Below are positions 43,512-51,505 of a stretch of 64,000 nucleotides of DNA, piece by piece; the first letter of the stretch is position 1, and each line of letters begins with the position of its first letter. Position numbers and translations under genes: made by a program. The notes below the pieces were generated by a model, which was not told where the DNA came from, made no database searches, and saw only the letters and a list, made by a program, of their open reading frames with translations. Source of the stretch: Secundilactobacillus silagincola (GTDB lineage: Bacteria; Bacillota; Bacilli; Lactobacillales; Lactobacillaceae); assembly GCF_002583405.1 (NCBI RefSeq), contig NZ_BCMJ01000001.1:103438-167437 (forward strand), written 5' to 3'.

Positions 43512-44282
43512 CTAGTGAAACCTCATCCCGCCATCAACTTGTAAACTCTGTCCCGTAATATAACCGGCGCCAGGACTCACAAACCAGGCGACCACTTCCG
43601 CTACATCCGCTGGAGTGGCTTCCCTTCCAATAGCGATTTCTGATAAGCAATCTTCCTGTTGCTTCTGGATTGTCTCGTGTTTGATTGCCGCCGTCTTTTT
43701 ATCGATAGCATCACGCATCTTGGTACGAACGATACCTGGATTATAGGCGTTCACGGTAATCTTATCCTTAGCAAATTCCTTGGCAGCAGACTGAGTCAAT
43801 CCACGAATGCCAAACTTTGAAGCAGAATAGGCACTTTGTAAGGCTGATGCTTCGTAACCTGCCAGAGAAGCAGCGTTAACGATTCGGCCACCATGGGCCT
43901 GTTCCTTGAACTTCTTACCAGCAGCTTGAATGCCCCAGTAAGTCCCCTTCAAATTCACATCCAGTAACCGTTCAACATCTTCTGGGTCCGAATCCACAAA
44001 ACTATCAATGAAGGCGATCCCCGCATTGTTAACGTACACGGCCAATTCCCCTAAATCGTTAGTCGCTGCGTCAACCAAGGCAAACACCTCGTCACGATGT
44101 GCCACATCCACGTGGTAAGCTTTGGCACTATAGCCTTCATTCTGCAGATCTTGAGCCACCTTTGCGGCCGTTGTGTCATTGATATCAGCCACGGCAATCG
44201 CGTAACCATCCTTCGCTAGACGATGTGCGATTCCTTCACCGATACCTTGTCCTGAACCCGTTACAATTGCTAGTTTTGCCAT
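43512..44282 (-). CDS. butA: Diacetyl reductase / acetoin (2,3-butanediol) dehydrogenase
   Basis: A 256-residue short-chain dehydrogenase. The cofactor motif is TGSGQGIGEGIA (8-19), the N-terminal NNAGIA near 88, the catalytic Ser in NAASLAGYEAS and YSASK near 152-156. The close SDR pattern GYSAKAYHVDVAHRDEVF and the GGMRFH end fit the diacetyl/acetoin reductase branch. It reduces diacetyl to acetoin with NADH. It follows luxS by 20 nt and is probably cotranscribed from the T-box promoter. Confidence 0.87.
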   Translation of the reverse strand: MAKLAIVTGSGQGIGEGIAHRLAKDGYAIAVADINDTTAAKVAQDLQNEGYSAKAYHVDVAHRDEVFALVDAATNDLGELAVYVNNAGIAFIDSFVDSDPEDVERLLDVNLKGTYWGIQAAGKKFKEQAHGGRIVNAASLAGYEASALQSAYSASKFGIRGLTQSAAKEFAKDKITVNAYNPGIVRTKMRDAIDKKTAAIKHETIQKQQEDCLSEIAIGREATPADVAEVVAWFVSPGAGYITGQSLQVDGGMRFH

Positions 44283-44302
44283 CCTGGCACCCCCTTATTA
44301 AC

Positions 44303-44776
44303 CTAGACCGTGTGACGTTCGAATGGATCGTCGCTGATACCCTTTTCTAGAATATCGCGAGACCACTGCTTAGCTGAGAACAGTGAGTGGTCGCGGTAGT
44401 TACCGCAACTGTACTTGTCAGTTCCCTGTACGTCTTTCCATTCAATCTTGTTGGCAATGTCATCCAATGACCCTTTCAGGGCTTCAGCAACTTCCGTAGT
44501 GGAATGAGTGCCCCAGGTAATCAAATGAAAACCAGTCCGGCAGCCAAATGGTGAACAATCAATCACACCGTCAAGTCGGTCACGTAGCAAGCCAGCCAAT
44601 AGGTGTTCAATGGTATGCAGGCCCGCTGTTGGAATGGCGTTTTCGTTAGGTTGAACTAACCGTAAATCGTAGTTGCTGATGGTGTCGCCCTTTGCCCCGT
44701 GTTCCTCAGTAATCAAACGAACGTATGGTGCCTTTACCTTTGTGTGATCCAATGTAAAACTTTCAACTTTAGCCAT
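44303..44776 (-). CDS. luxS: S-ribosylhomocysteine lyase (autoinducer-2 synthesis)
   Basis: A 157-residue enzyme that splits S-ribosylhomocysteine to homocysteine and DPD, the precursor of AI-2. Metal ligands are His54 and His58 (HTIEH) and Cys124 (KYSCGNY). Length and the catalytic CRTGF segment fit the family. Start at the ATG at 44776 gives the standard N terminus MAKVESF. It lies behind a T-box leader, which links the activated methyl cycle to amino-acid (probably methionine) supply. Confidence 0.96.
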   Translation of the reverse strand: MAKVESFTLDHTKVKAPYVRLITEEHGAKGDTISNYDLRLVQPNENAIPTAGLHTIEHLLAGLLRDRLDGVIDCSPFGCRTGFHLITWGTHSTTEVAEALKGSLDDIANKIEWKDVQGTDKYSCGNYRDHSLFSAKQWSRDILEKGISDDPFERHTV

Positions 44777-44852
44777 AATCAAAAATCTCCTTTTATATTA
44801 TTTGTAATTTTAATCTGTTAACAACGAAGCTGAGGTGCTGTCCACAAGCGGT

Positions 44853-45165
44853 ACAAAAAAATCGCCCCTCTATTTATCTCTAAATAAAAGGACGATTAAA
44901 TCGTGCTACCACCTTAGTTCGAATACCCCTCGCGGAAATATTCCTCATCGGGTACTAACTAACGGCGGTTCAGTACTTACTGCTATCAGTGCATACCCTA
45001 ACTCTATAACGGGAGTTCCCGCCACTACCTAGCCAATCGGTTCAGCAGTAGAGCGATTATCAAGACCATATTCAGCAACGCGTTGCCGTTATCTTTCACC
45101 AAACGATAACTCTCTAAAGACTACGCATGACTTACTCATCTTGTCGCTTGCTTCGTATTTAATAA
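44853..45165 (-). ncRNA. T-box leader (probably tRNA-Met specific) of luxS-butA
   Basis: On the minus strand the T-box core AAGGTGGTAGCACG lies at 44904-44917, followed by AATCGTCC and a terminator whose far arm GGGGCGATT ends in TTTTTTT (44855-44897). AAGG in the core can pair with CCTT of the terminator arm, the alternative antiterminator. Upstream are a Stem I-like part with AGAGAG and a candidate specifier loop GAATATGG, with ATG at 45067-45069, which is a methionine codon followed by a purine. Uncharged tRNA would favour readthrough. The T-box call is firm; the Met assignment is by eye. Confidence 0.85.
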
Positions 45166-45174
45166 CTGGTGAAT

Positions 45175-45203
45175 AGTATGGCTCTATGATTAGAAACTGT
45201 CAA
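45175..45203 (-). promoter_or_regulatory. Promoter of the T-box leader
   Basis: TTGACA (45198-45203) with a CATACT/TACTAT -10 after 17-19 bp on the minus strand. Between 45204 and 45459 I see no gene or structure apart from the ribosome site of the next gene. Confidence 0.6.
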
Positions 45204-45459
45204 GCTTATTTCATTATTTTTTAATTTTTATCTTTATTTTTCGTCACTATTAGCATCTACGAATACTGTTGTCTCAGTATTAACAGCAGGTTTGAACTTA
45301 TTATTTTTCTGTCGAGGTTAAATCAATTTAGTTAATTCAAATTTAAGTCACCTGCTAACATGCCTTAATCCGCACCATATCAGTAATGCTAAGAAACTTA
45401 GCTAGTATTTTTTGTCAAACTCAGGTAACTTTAAAGACGAATAAGGAGGGCATTCAAAT

Positions 45460-46068
45460 ATGCTATTTGGGAAACGACTGCAAAAGACTCGAAAAGATCA
45501 TCACATCACTCAGCAAGATGTGGCGGAATCATTAAACGTTTCGCGACAAACGATTTCTAGCTGGGAAACCGGTAAAAGCTATCCTGATATCGATAGCCTG
45601 ATTCGATTAAGCGATTTCTACGATATGTCATTGGATACAATGTTGAAGGAAGATGAAGGAATGAAAAACTATTTGAAGAAGCAAGACGTCATGGCAGAAA
45701 TTAAACCCACCAGAAAATTGACTGTCGCAATTGATATCCTCTTTTTACTCATCATTGTCTTCACGCCATCCGTACAAATCATGAAGGCACTGGTCTTACT
45801 TATGGGAGTACTCAACATGGCCGTGATTGTGCACATCAGCAATCTCGCCAAATCAGCCGATGAAACTGATTCACGGACTCGCTGGTCAAAGGTACGCTGG
45901 TGGTGGGTCGGTGTCGCAGCCATTCTAAGTTTGATTACAGGATTTTCCATCTACCAACAATCCTTTACAAACCTTTCACAGAATTTATTAATCCTTACCT
46001 TAGCACTTTGGTTTGTGCTTGTTGTGGAAGAAATCCAGCAACATTTCACAAGTAAGCCACATCCTTAA
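45460..46068 (+). CDS. XRE-family regulator fused to a membrane part
   Basis: A 202-residue protein. Residues 5-60 are an HTH_3 domain (RKDHHITQQDVAESLNVS, then QTISSWETGKSYPDI). Four hydrophobic helices follow from about 85 to 195, making it a membrane-anchored regulator of a type common in Firmicutes. The ATG has GGAGGG upstream. The neighbour on the same strand is a YczE-like membrane protein 92 bp on. Targets unknown. Confidence 0.8.
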   Translation: MLFGKRLQKTRKDHHITQQDVAESLNVSRQTISSWETGKSYPDIDSLIRLSDFYDMSLDTMLKEDEGMKNYLKKQDVMAEIKPTRKLTVAIDILFLLIIVFTPSVQIMKALVLLMGVLNMAVIVHISNLAKSADETDSRTRWSKVRWWWVGVAAILSLITGFSIYQQSFTNLSQNLLILTLALWFVLVVEEIQQHFTSKPHP

Positions 46069-46160
46069 CAAATTAACGCGTTAAATAACCGTTAATTTAA
46101 CCTGGTATATTACATTTTCCGCCTAGTATGCTAAACTAATCAAGAAGTGAGGCGGAGAAT

Positions 46161-46829
46161 GTGAAAAATACGATGAAAGAACGGTGGATCGGCTTAATCG
46201 CTGGTCTCCTTTTCAATGCTTTTGGCAATGCCCTATCGATTGCCGGTAACATGGGAAGCGGCGTTTGGTCAGCTTCCGCGGTTAATTTACATAATTGGAC
46301 GGGTATCAGCCTTGGTGTGCTCTTATTTTGCATCGGTGTGATCAACGCCATTACTAACCAGCTCCTGATTCATCACTGGGATGCCAAACGATTCTTTGGC
46401 GAGATCTTGTTCGTCATGTTCTTTGGGACCTTCGTTCAGTACTTCGTTGGCTGGTTTGACTCAATTGGTGTCAACACTGCACCGATCATCTTACGGCTAA
46501 TCTTGAGCTGTACAGGAATCGCATTGTTCTGTGTTGGTATCTCACTCTACCAGCGGGCAAACATCGTCATGCACCCGAACGATGACACGACCAACATCTT
46601 GCGTTTCATGTATTTAAAGGGCAATGCCACGGCTTCTCAACTATTGGACTTTCTGCCACCGCTGCTTGTTTGCGCCATTGCTTACTTTCCAACCGGCAGA
46701 ATTGACTCGATCAATCTGGCGACCTTATTCTCCATCATCTGCAACGGCTTCATTATCGCCGCAGCTGACAAGTATATTTGGCCGCATCTCACCCATAATT
46801 TCAGAACTAAGGTAGCACCAGCAAACTAA
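46161..46829 (+). CDS. YczE/YitT-like membrane protein
   Basis: A 222-residue protein with five or six membrane helices. The GNALSIAGNMGSGVWSASAVNL segment near residue 22 is typical of YczE-like proteins. It starts at GTG with GAGGCGGAG upstream; an ATG four codons on is the alternative. Function not known. Confidence 0.7.
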   Translation: MKNTMKERWIGLIAGLLFNAFGNALSIAGNMGSGVWSASAVNLHNWTGISLGVLLFCIGVINAITNQLLIHHWDAKRFFGEILFVMFFGTFVQYFVGWFDSIGVNTAPIILRLILSCTGIALFCVGISLYQRANIVMHPNDDTTNILRFMYLKGNATASQLLDFLPPLLVCAIAYFPTGRIDSINLATLFSIICNGFIIAAADKYIWPHLTHNFRTKVAPAN

Positions 46830-46834
46830 AATAA

Positions 46835-46873
46835 AGACAGGTCGAAAGCATATTTGCTTCCGGCCTGTTTTTT
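46835..46873. terminator. Bidirectional terminator between YczE-like and TetR genes
   Basis: ACAGG-CG...CGGCCTGT stem with AAGCA/TGCTT inner pairs and TTTTTTATTT on the plus strand; A-rich on the other side. It reaches the TetR stop codon. Confidence 0.75.
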
Positions 46874-47519
46874 ATTTAGCCGCAAATCCATACTCCAAAA
46901 TCTCATACTCCGCCTGAATCTGCTTGATAATCGGTTCAAAGTCCTCAATCTTCGCGTCTGGATGCTGCCTCATAAACGCTTCAGCATCCGTAAAAACCGT
47001 GGTTCCGATAGCACTCAATAACTTTTTCAAGATGGTTTTATCGACTCCTGGCCGTAACTTCATACGGTCCAGCACCGGTTCCTCTAAGGTTGTCAGCGAC
47101 GTGGTGGTCTGCTGTTGCCACAGAGCACGCATTGCCGGTTGAATTTCTGCTGGCAGCACATTCATTTCACCGAATGATTGTACCGACAATCGAAATTCAT
47201 CGGGGTACTCCAGTTGCAGTTCAATCTTATAGCGGACAGCCCGCTCAATCATATCTCCAAGATCCTTGGCGTCAGTCCAAACGCTAAAATCAGCTTGGTC
47301 TGTCAGCCGTTTAATCACATCCGTTACGGTGGCCAAATAGAGGTGGCCTTTGTCACCAAAGTAGCGGAAGACAATTCCCTTTGAGACCTCAGCATTCTTT
47401 GCAATATCAGCCGTTTTAGCCTGTAGATAACCGTTTTTAGCAAAAATTTTCGTCGCGCTGACTAGGATTCGCTCAACTTTTTCTGGATCCTTTGGAACAT
47501 CGGGATTCATTTCAAACAT
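46872..47519 (-). CDS. TetR-family repressor of the adjacent ABC exporter
   Basis: A 215-residue protein. The HTH is at residues 16-62 (ILVSATKIFAKNGYLQAKTADIAKNAEVSKGIVFRYFGDKG has the standard pattern). The rest is a helical ligand domain. It is the third gene of an operon with an ABC permease and ATPase, 15 nt after the permease. Tandem dyads over the operon promoter suggest autoregulation, with release by a drug or lipid-like ligand. Confidence 0.88.
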   Translation of the reverse strand: MFEMNPDVPKDPEKVERILVSATKIFAKNGYLQAKTADIAKNAEVSKGIVFRYFGDKGHLYLATVTDVIKRLTDQADFSVWTDAKDLGDMIERAVRYKIELQLEYPDEFRLSVQSFGEMNVLPAEIQPAMRALWQQQTTTSLTTLEEPVLDRMKLRPGVDKTILKKLLSAIGTTVFTDAEAFMRQHPDAKIEDFEPIIKQIQAEYEILEYGFAAK

Positions 47520-47534
47520 GCATCTATTCCCCCT

Positions 47535-49151
47535 CTAATTTTCAACCAAATCTCGGCGTTGATATAGGCCGTAACCCACTAATATTAATACGATGCTCAG
47601 GAGAACCAGCCAACCGGCTTGATCCCACTGAACCGCCTTCAACGGTACTTTATTGATCCAACCAAAGGGCGTTAACTGCTTCGTCCATTCCGGAAAATCC
47701 AGTAGTCCACCAAGGTAAATCGACAATATGGCGTAGATTGGGATGACCCAGGCGATTTGCTGATACCTAGGCAATAATCCTATCAACACAGCAACCATGC
47801 CAATTACCACCAGGACTGCTGGTGAAAAAGCCCAAAACGAGCGCATCAGCCGACTTATCGCAAATGCATGCTTTGCTCCCTGGCCGCCAAGTGCCATGCT
47901 AAACGTACCGGCGAACAGCGTCAACAGACCAGTCACTAGTCCCACTAAGGTATAGGCACTGAATAAATGGAACCGAGAAACACTGCGGGCATGGATTGAT
48001 TCTAGCCAACCCTTCCGTTCATCACTGTTAAGTCGCAGCATGGTAGCAATCGCCGGTACACTGGCACCAATGGCCATCATCACGCTCATCATAGCTGCAA
48101 ACTGCAAGGTTGTAGTTCGACCTACTGCTGTCGCTGCATCAGGACCCAGTATTTTGGCAATCATGGGACTATTTGTCATCATGTCACCAATAGTATCGAA
48201 CAAGGTTCCCATGCTGACGCCGTACACAGCAAGACCAACAAACCACGCCAGCATACTGGTTCGTTCTAGCCGAAAAACCAACGTCACCGGACCAGCCAAT
48301 AATGCACTAGCGTGACTGCGACCCGGTCGATCAGGCAATAGGCCGGAACCCAAATCCCGCTCTGAGCTGACAGCCAATGTGATAACCAGGACCACAACGG
48401 CTAGTCCCAGCATATATAGCACTGGTGATACGCGATTTTCACCGTACGGATCAATTTTTTCCACCCAGCCGAAAACTGTCCACCAAGTATATTTTACATT
48501 TTGAACGTCCGTCATCGCCCTCAAAAGGTACAACAGACCAAGCAAACTATAACTCATGGTCGTGGCACCCCGGGAATTACTAGCCAACTGGGCGCAAAAT
48601 AGCGTAAAACTACCGAACATCATTCCCAAAGAAGCAATTCCAATCCCAAATAACCAGTTTCCTGCAGTACCAGCACCATCCATATTGATTGCTTGCAGAG
48701 TTGCTGCTGAAAGTAAACCAGCAGCCACATTAATGATCAACAGTTCATAAATCGTTGCCAATAGCGGGCTTTGCCGGCCGACACTGTGAGCACGAACCAT
48801 TTCTAACACACCGTTATCCTCCTGTGTCCGCGTATTCCGCACGGCAAAGAAGATGTTCATGATGGCCATTAATAATCCAGTAAAGACCATCATAGAAGCC
48901 GCAAAAATGGCAGCCGTCGTATAGGGCTTTACCGCAGTAAAAGGACCGAATAAAGCCGCCATGGACGGCGTATCCAACGCGGTTGCCAATGAGGCGACCT
49001 GCTTATCATCGCCACTCAAACCAATAATTTTACTGGCACCGGCAGCGACCATCACTACAATTCCTAACAACCAAATCGTAATGGCGAACCGGTCATGTCT
49101 GAGATACATCCGTGTCAGATACCCAGTTTGAACCGTCTGATTACTTTTCAT
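47535..49151 (-). CDS. ABC exporter permease, two-unit ABC-2 type
   Basis: A 538-residue membrane protein with about 12 helices built of two similar halves, as found in exporters for antibiotics and polyketides. It overlaps the ATPase gene by 11 nt and precedes the TetR gene by 15 nt. It likely moves a toxic lipophilic compound out of the cell. The substrate is unknown. Confidence 0.85.
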   Translation of the reverse strand: MKSNQTVQTGYLTRMYLRHDRFAITIWLLGIVVMVAAGASKIIGLSGDDKQVASLATALDTPSMAALFGPFTAVKPYTTAAIFAASMMVFTGLLMAIMNIFFAVRNTRTQEDNGVLEMVRAHSVGRQSPLLATIYELLIINVAAGLLSAATLQAINMDGAGTAGNWLFGIGIASLGMMFGSFTLFCAQLASNSRGATTMSYSLLGLLYLLRAMTDVQNVKYTWWTVFGWVEKIDPYGENRVSPVLYMLGLAVVVLVITLAVSSERDLGSGLLPDRPGRSHASALLAGPVTLVFRLERTSMLAWFVGLAVYGVSMGTLFDTIGDMMTNSPMIAKILGPDAATAVGRTTTLQFAAMMSVMMAIGASVPAIATMLRLNSDERKGWLESIHARSVSRFHLFSAYTLVGLVTGLLTLFAGTFSMALGGQGAKHAFAISRLMRSFWAFSPAVLVVIGMVAVLIGLLPRYQQIAWVIPIYAILSIYLGGLLDFPEWTKQLTPFGWINKVPLKAVQWDQAGWLVLLSIVLILVGYGLYQRRDLVEN

Positions 49152-50058
49152 GTCCCTCAGTCCCCTCCGTGTTGTAATAGCGGATAAACAAGTCTTCCAA
49201 GGTCGGCGGAGTGGTTTGCAATGTCACAATTTCACGCTTGACCAATTCCGCCATGACTGCACCAATTTGTGCCGTATTAACGGCGAAGACTGCTTTATTG
49301 GCAATCTGCTCATCTGCTTTGAAAGTGTGAACGCCCGCTAATGTCTCGATACCTGCCAGTTCCTGCTTGGTTTGAACAACCACTTGCGTCCGGGTCAGCT
49401 GACGCATCTGATCCAAAGTACCAGTTTCCACAATCTCACCAGCTCGAATAATTCCAATTCGATCACACATCCGTTCAACCTCGGACAAAATGTGGCTTGA
49501 AAGCAGTACGCTCTTACCCTGATGTTTTAAAGCTAACACATGTTTTTGAAAGACCTCCTCCATTAAAGGATCTAGTCCGCTAGTGGGTTCATCAAAAATA
49601 TATAGGTCAGCATCCGTAGATAATGCCGCAATCAACGCCACCTTTTGCCGGTTACCTTTGGAGTAGGAACGTGATTTTTTCTTAGTGTCTAACTCAAATT
49701 CCTGAATAAGTTCATCCGTCTTCGCGGTACGCTTTTGATGGTTTAATTTTAAAAGAAAGTCAATCATCTCACCACCAGTCAAGTTAGGCCACAGATAGAC
49801 ATCCCCCGGCACGTAAGCGATGCGATTGTGAATGGCAACGGCCTGCTGCCACACGTCCTCGTTAAAAATCGTTGCCTGACCACCGCTGGCTTTTAGGATG
49901 CCGAGCAGCACCCGAATCGTAGTGGATTTACCAGCACCATTTGGCCCAATAAAGCCAAATACTTCCCCCGGATTAACGTCAAAAGTAACGTCTTTTAATG
50001 CCTGAAATTTACCAAAGAATTTCTGCAAATGATTAATGCTCACGACTGTCTGTGCCAT
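49141..50058 (-). CDS. ABC exporter ATPase
   Basis: A 305-residue ATPase. Walker A is GPNGAGKST near residue 40; the signature here reads YSKGNRQKV near 134, with Gly-Asn for the usual Gly-Gly/Gln, a form also common in DrrA-like exporters; Walker B is LYIFDEP near 160, and H-loop SSHIL. The C-terminal 90 residues form the DrrA-like extension. The ATG at 50058 follows GGAGG. First gene of the ATPase-permease-TetR operon. Confidence 0.9.
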   Translation of the reverse strand: MAQTVVSINHLQKFFGKFQALKDVTFDVNPGEVFGFIGPNGAGKSTTIRVLLGILKASGGQATIFNEDVWQQAVAIHNRIAYVPGDVYLWPNLTGGEMIDFLLKLNHQKRTAKTDELIQEFELDTKKKSRSYSKGNRQKVALIAALSTDADLYIFDEPTSGLDPLMEEVFQKHVLALKHQGKSVLLSSHILSEVERMCDRIGIIRAGEIVETGTLDQMRQLTRTQVVVQTKQELAGIETLAGVHTFKADEQIANKAVFAVNTAQIGAVMAELVKREIVTLQTTPPTLEDLFIRYYNTEGTEGHEK

Positions 50059-50114
50059 AACTAACCCCTCCTTATTGATTGCCATCAGTTAGGCTAATCC
50101 GAAATTTCACCCAG

Positions 50115-50158
50115 AGTATATTCTCTATTGACCAGTAAGTCAATGACTAACGGGTCAA
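50115..50158 (-). promoter_or_regulatory. Promoter with tandem TetR-type operators
   Basis: On the minus strand TTGACT (50138-50143), 17 bp, TATACT (50115-50120). Over and beside the -35 are two dyads with the same form, TTGAC-N6-GTCAA (50128-50143) and TGAC-N6-GTCA (50144-50157), 15 bp apart centre to centre. This fits two repressor dimers on one promoter. Confidence 0.7.
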
Positions 50159-50250
50159 TATTTAAAACGGCATTATGTGCCATCTTATTTGACTTATAGT
50201 CGGCTCTAACCGCTATAATTAAGATAATGAATATATAAGGGGGAACATCG

Positions 50251-51090
50251 ATGACAATTCCAAACATTTTACTAAATGATGGTCACCAGCTACCCATGCT
50301 GGGGCTGGGAACGTATCAAATTCGCGGTGCTCAAGGTGTTGACCAGATTCTGTCAGCAATTCACGACGGCTACCGGTCACTTGATAGTGCGACTAATTAC
50401 GATAATGAAGGTATCGTGGGTAAAGCGATTCGTCAAAGTGGTATTCCACGCAGCCAGTTCTTCGTGACTTCTAAATTACCGGGTAAGTATCACCGTTATG
50501 ATGACGCGCTGGATGCTATCACAGAGTCGTTAGCCCGAATGGGATTAGATTACTTTGATTTATTCCTGATTCACTGGCCGCTACCAAAGCGCGACCATTA
50601 CGTGGAAGCTTGGCGGGCCATGATCACTGCGCAAAAGCTCGGTTTGATCCATACCATCGGTGTTTCCAACTTCATGCCGGAACATCTGGATCGTTTGATT
50701 AAAGAAACCGGCGTCACCCCTGCTGTTAACCAGATTGAAATTCACCCTTACTGGATCAACGAAGCCAACGTCCAAGCTGACAAGGATCGGGGCATCGCTA
50801 CTGAAGCGTGGAGTCCACTGGGTCGTGGCAGCAACTCACTCAAAGAACCCGTGATTTTAAAATTAGCCAAGAAGTACAATAAAAACGCGGGTCAAATTAT
50901 TCTCCGCTGGCACACGCAACGGGGAATCGTTCCAATTCCTAAGTCCAGCAGTTTGGTTCATCAGCGACAAAATCTCGATATTTTCGACTTTAAGCTGACT
51001 GACGACGAAATTCAGGCCATTAATTCGCTAAATAAACCGGATGGCAGAACCACAAATCAGGATCCAAACGAGTACGAAGAATTCGATTAA
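50251..51090 (+). CDS. Aldo/keto reductase (2,5-diketo-gluconate reductase-like)
   Basis: A 279-residue NADPH-dependent reductase. The tetrad is Asp45 and Tyr50 (SLDSATNYDNE), Lys near 75 (VTSKLPG) and His near 108 (FLIHWPLP). IGVSNFMPEHL near 136 and IPIPKSS near 230 are the family signatures. The ATG follows GGGGG. Shorter than and only distantly related to the reductase at 8502. Reduces aldehydes or keto sugars. Confidence 0.9.
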   Translation: MTIPNILLNDGHQLPMLGLGTYQIRGAQGVDQILSAIHDGYRSLDSATNYDNEGIVGKAIRQSGIPRSQFFVTSKLPGKYHRYDDALDAITESLARMGLDYFDLFLIHWPLPKRDHYVEAWRAMITAQKLGLIHTIGVSNFMPEHLDRLIKETGVTPAVNQIEIHPYWINEANVQADKDRGIATEAWSPLGRGSNSLKEPVILKLAKKYNKNAGQIILRWHTQRGIVPIPKSSSLVHQRQNLDIFDFKLTDDEIQAINSLNKPDGRTTNQDPNEYEEFD

Positions 51091-51133
51091 TCAAGCGCAT
51101 AAATAAGCGCTACCATTACCGCAAAATAAGTAG

Positions 51134-51162
51134 TTGACATTCAATCAATATCATTGTATTAT
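51134..51162 (+). promoter_or_regulatory. Strong promoter of a small transcript
   Basis: TTGACA (51134-51139), 17 bp, TATTAT (51157-51162): the best plus-strand promoter match in the window. It reads into a region with no ordinary gene. Confidence 0.82.
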
Positions 51163-51168
51163 AGCCTC

Positions 51169-51292
51169 AATCAAAAAAGGGGGTGATGCTTTGAGTTACG
51201 GAATAAGTCTTAAAGCATCAGCTACGGAGACTTCAGTTAAATAGCTGATACTTAAGAGAGGGTCCCACGAAATCTATTCGTGGGACTTTTTT
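51169..51292 (+). ncRNA. Small structured transcript with two exclusive hairpins and own terminator
   Basis: About 124 nt from the promoter at 51134 to a perfect 10-bp terminator (GTCCCACGAA/TTCGTGGGAC, 51262-51286, then T6). Hairpin 1 pairs TGATGCTTT (51184-51192) with AAAGCATCA (51212-51220). Hairpin 2 pairs ATCAGCTA (51217-51224) with TAGCTGAT (51242-51249). They share 51217-51220, so only one can form. Hairpin 1 would bury the start of the tiny reading frame inside. No gene follows on this strand, so it is not a leader. It may be a regulatory RNA or peptide mRNA. Confidence 0.6.
51191..51244 (+). CDS. Tiny reading frame in the small transcript (17 residues)
   Basis: A TTG codon with GGGGGTG 5-6 nt upstream opens an 18-codon frame (17 residues MSYGISLKASATETSVK, then TAG). 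The start lies in hairpin 1 and the stop in hairpin 2, so translation would decide which hairpin forms. It could be a real small protein, a regulator of the RNA's fold, or chance. Confidence 0.35.
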   Translation: MSYGISLKASATETSVK

Positions 51293-51304
51293 GTTAGTGT
51301 GTGA

Positions 51305-51406
51305 AGCAACACGGGTTGACTCCAGAGTATAGGCAATAAAAAATGGGTATTCCTGCACTTGGAATACTCATTTTTTATTGCCTATACGGCCGGAGTCAGT
51401 GTTGCT
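51305..51406. repeat. Long hairpin of a second type
   Basis: About 102 bp. The stem includes GTATAGGCAATAAAAAATG with its exact complement, GTATTCC/GGAATAC at the top around TGCACTT, and AGCAACAC/GTGTTGCT at the base. It does not have the AAATCC-GGATTT apex of the other family. Confidence 0.85.
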
Positions 51407-51484
51407 GAACACGATTCGGCTATGTTGACTCAAAAATTTATTTACATTGGCCGGAGTCAGTGTTGCGAAACACGATTCGGCTAT
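51388..51484. repeat. 36-bp direct repeat pair beside the hairpin
   Basis: GGCCGGAGTCAGTGTTGC..AACACGATTCGGCTAT occurs at 51388-51423 and again at 51449-51484, with two differences. The first copy is part of the hairpin's right arm. The 25 bp between them (51424-51448) is AT-rich. Confidence 0.85.
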
Positions 51485-51505
51485 CTAACATTGATCAACA
51501 CAATC

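Noticed and set aside
51388-51484. CRISPR-like spaced direct repeats
   Set aside because: Only two 36-bp units with one 25-bp gap, one unit being part of a long hairpin, and no cas genes.
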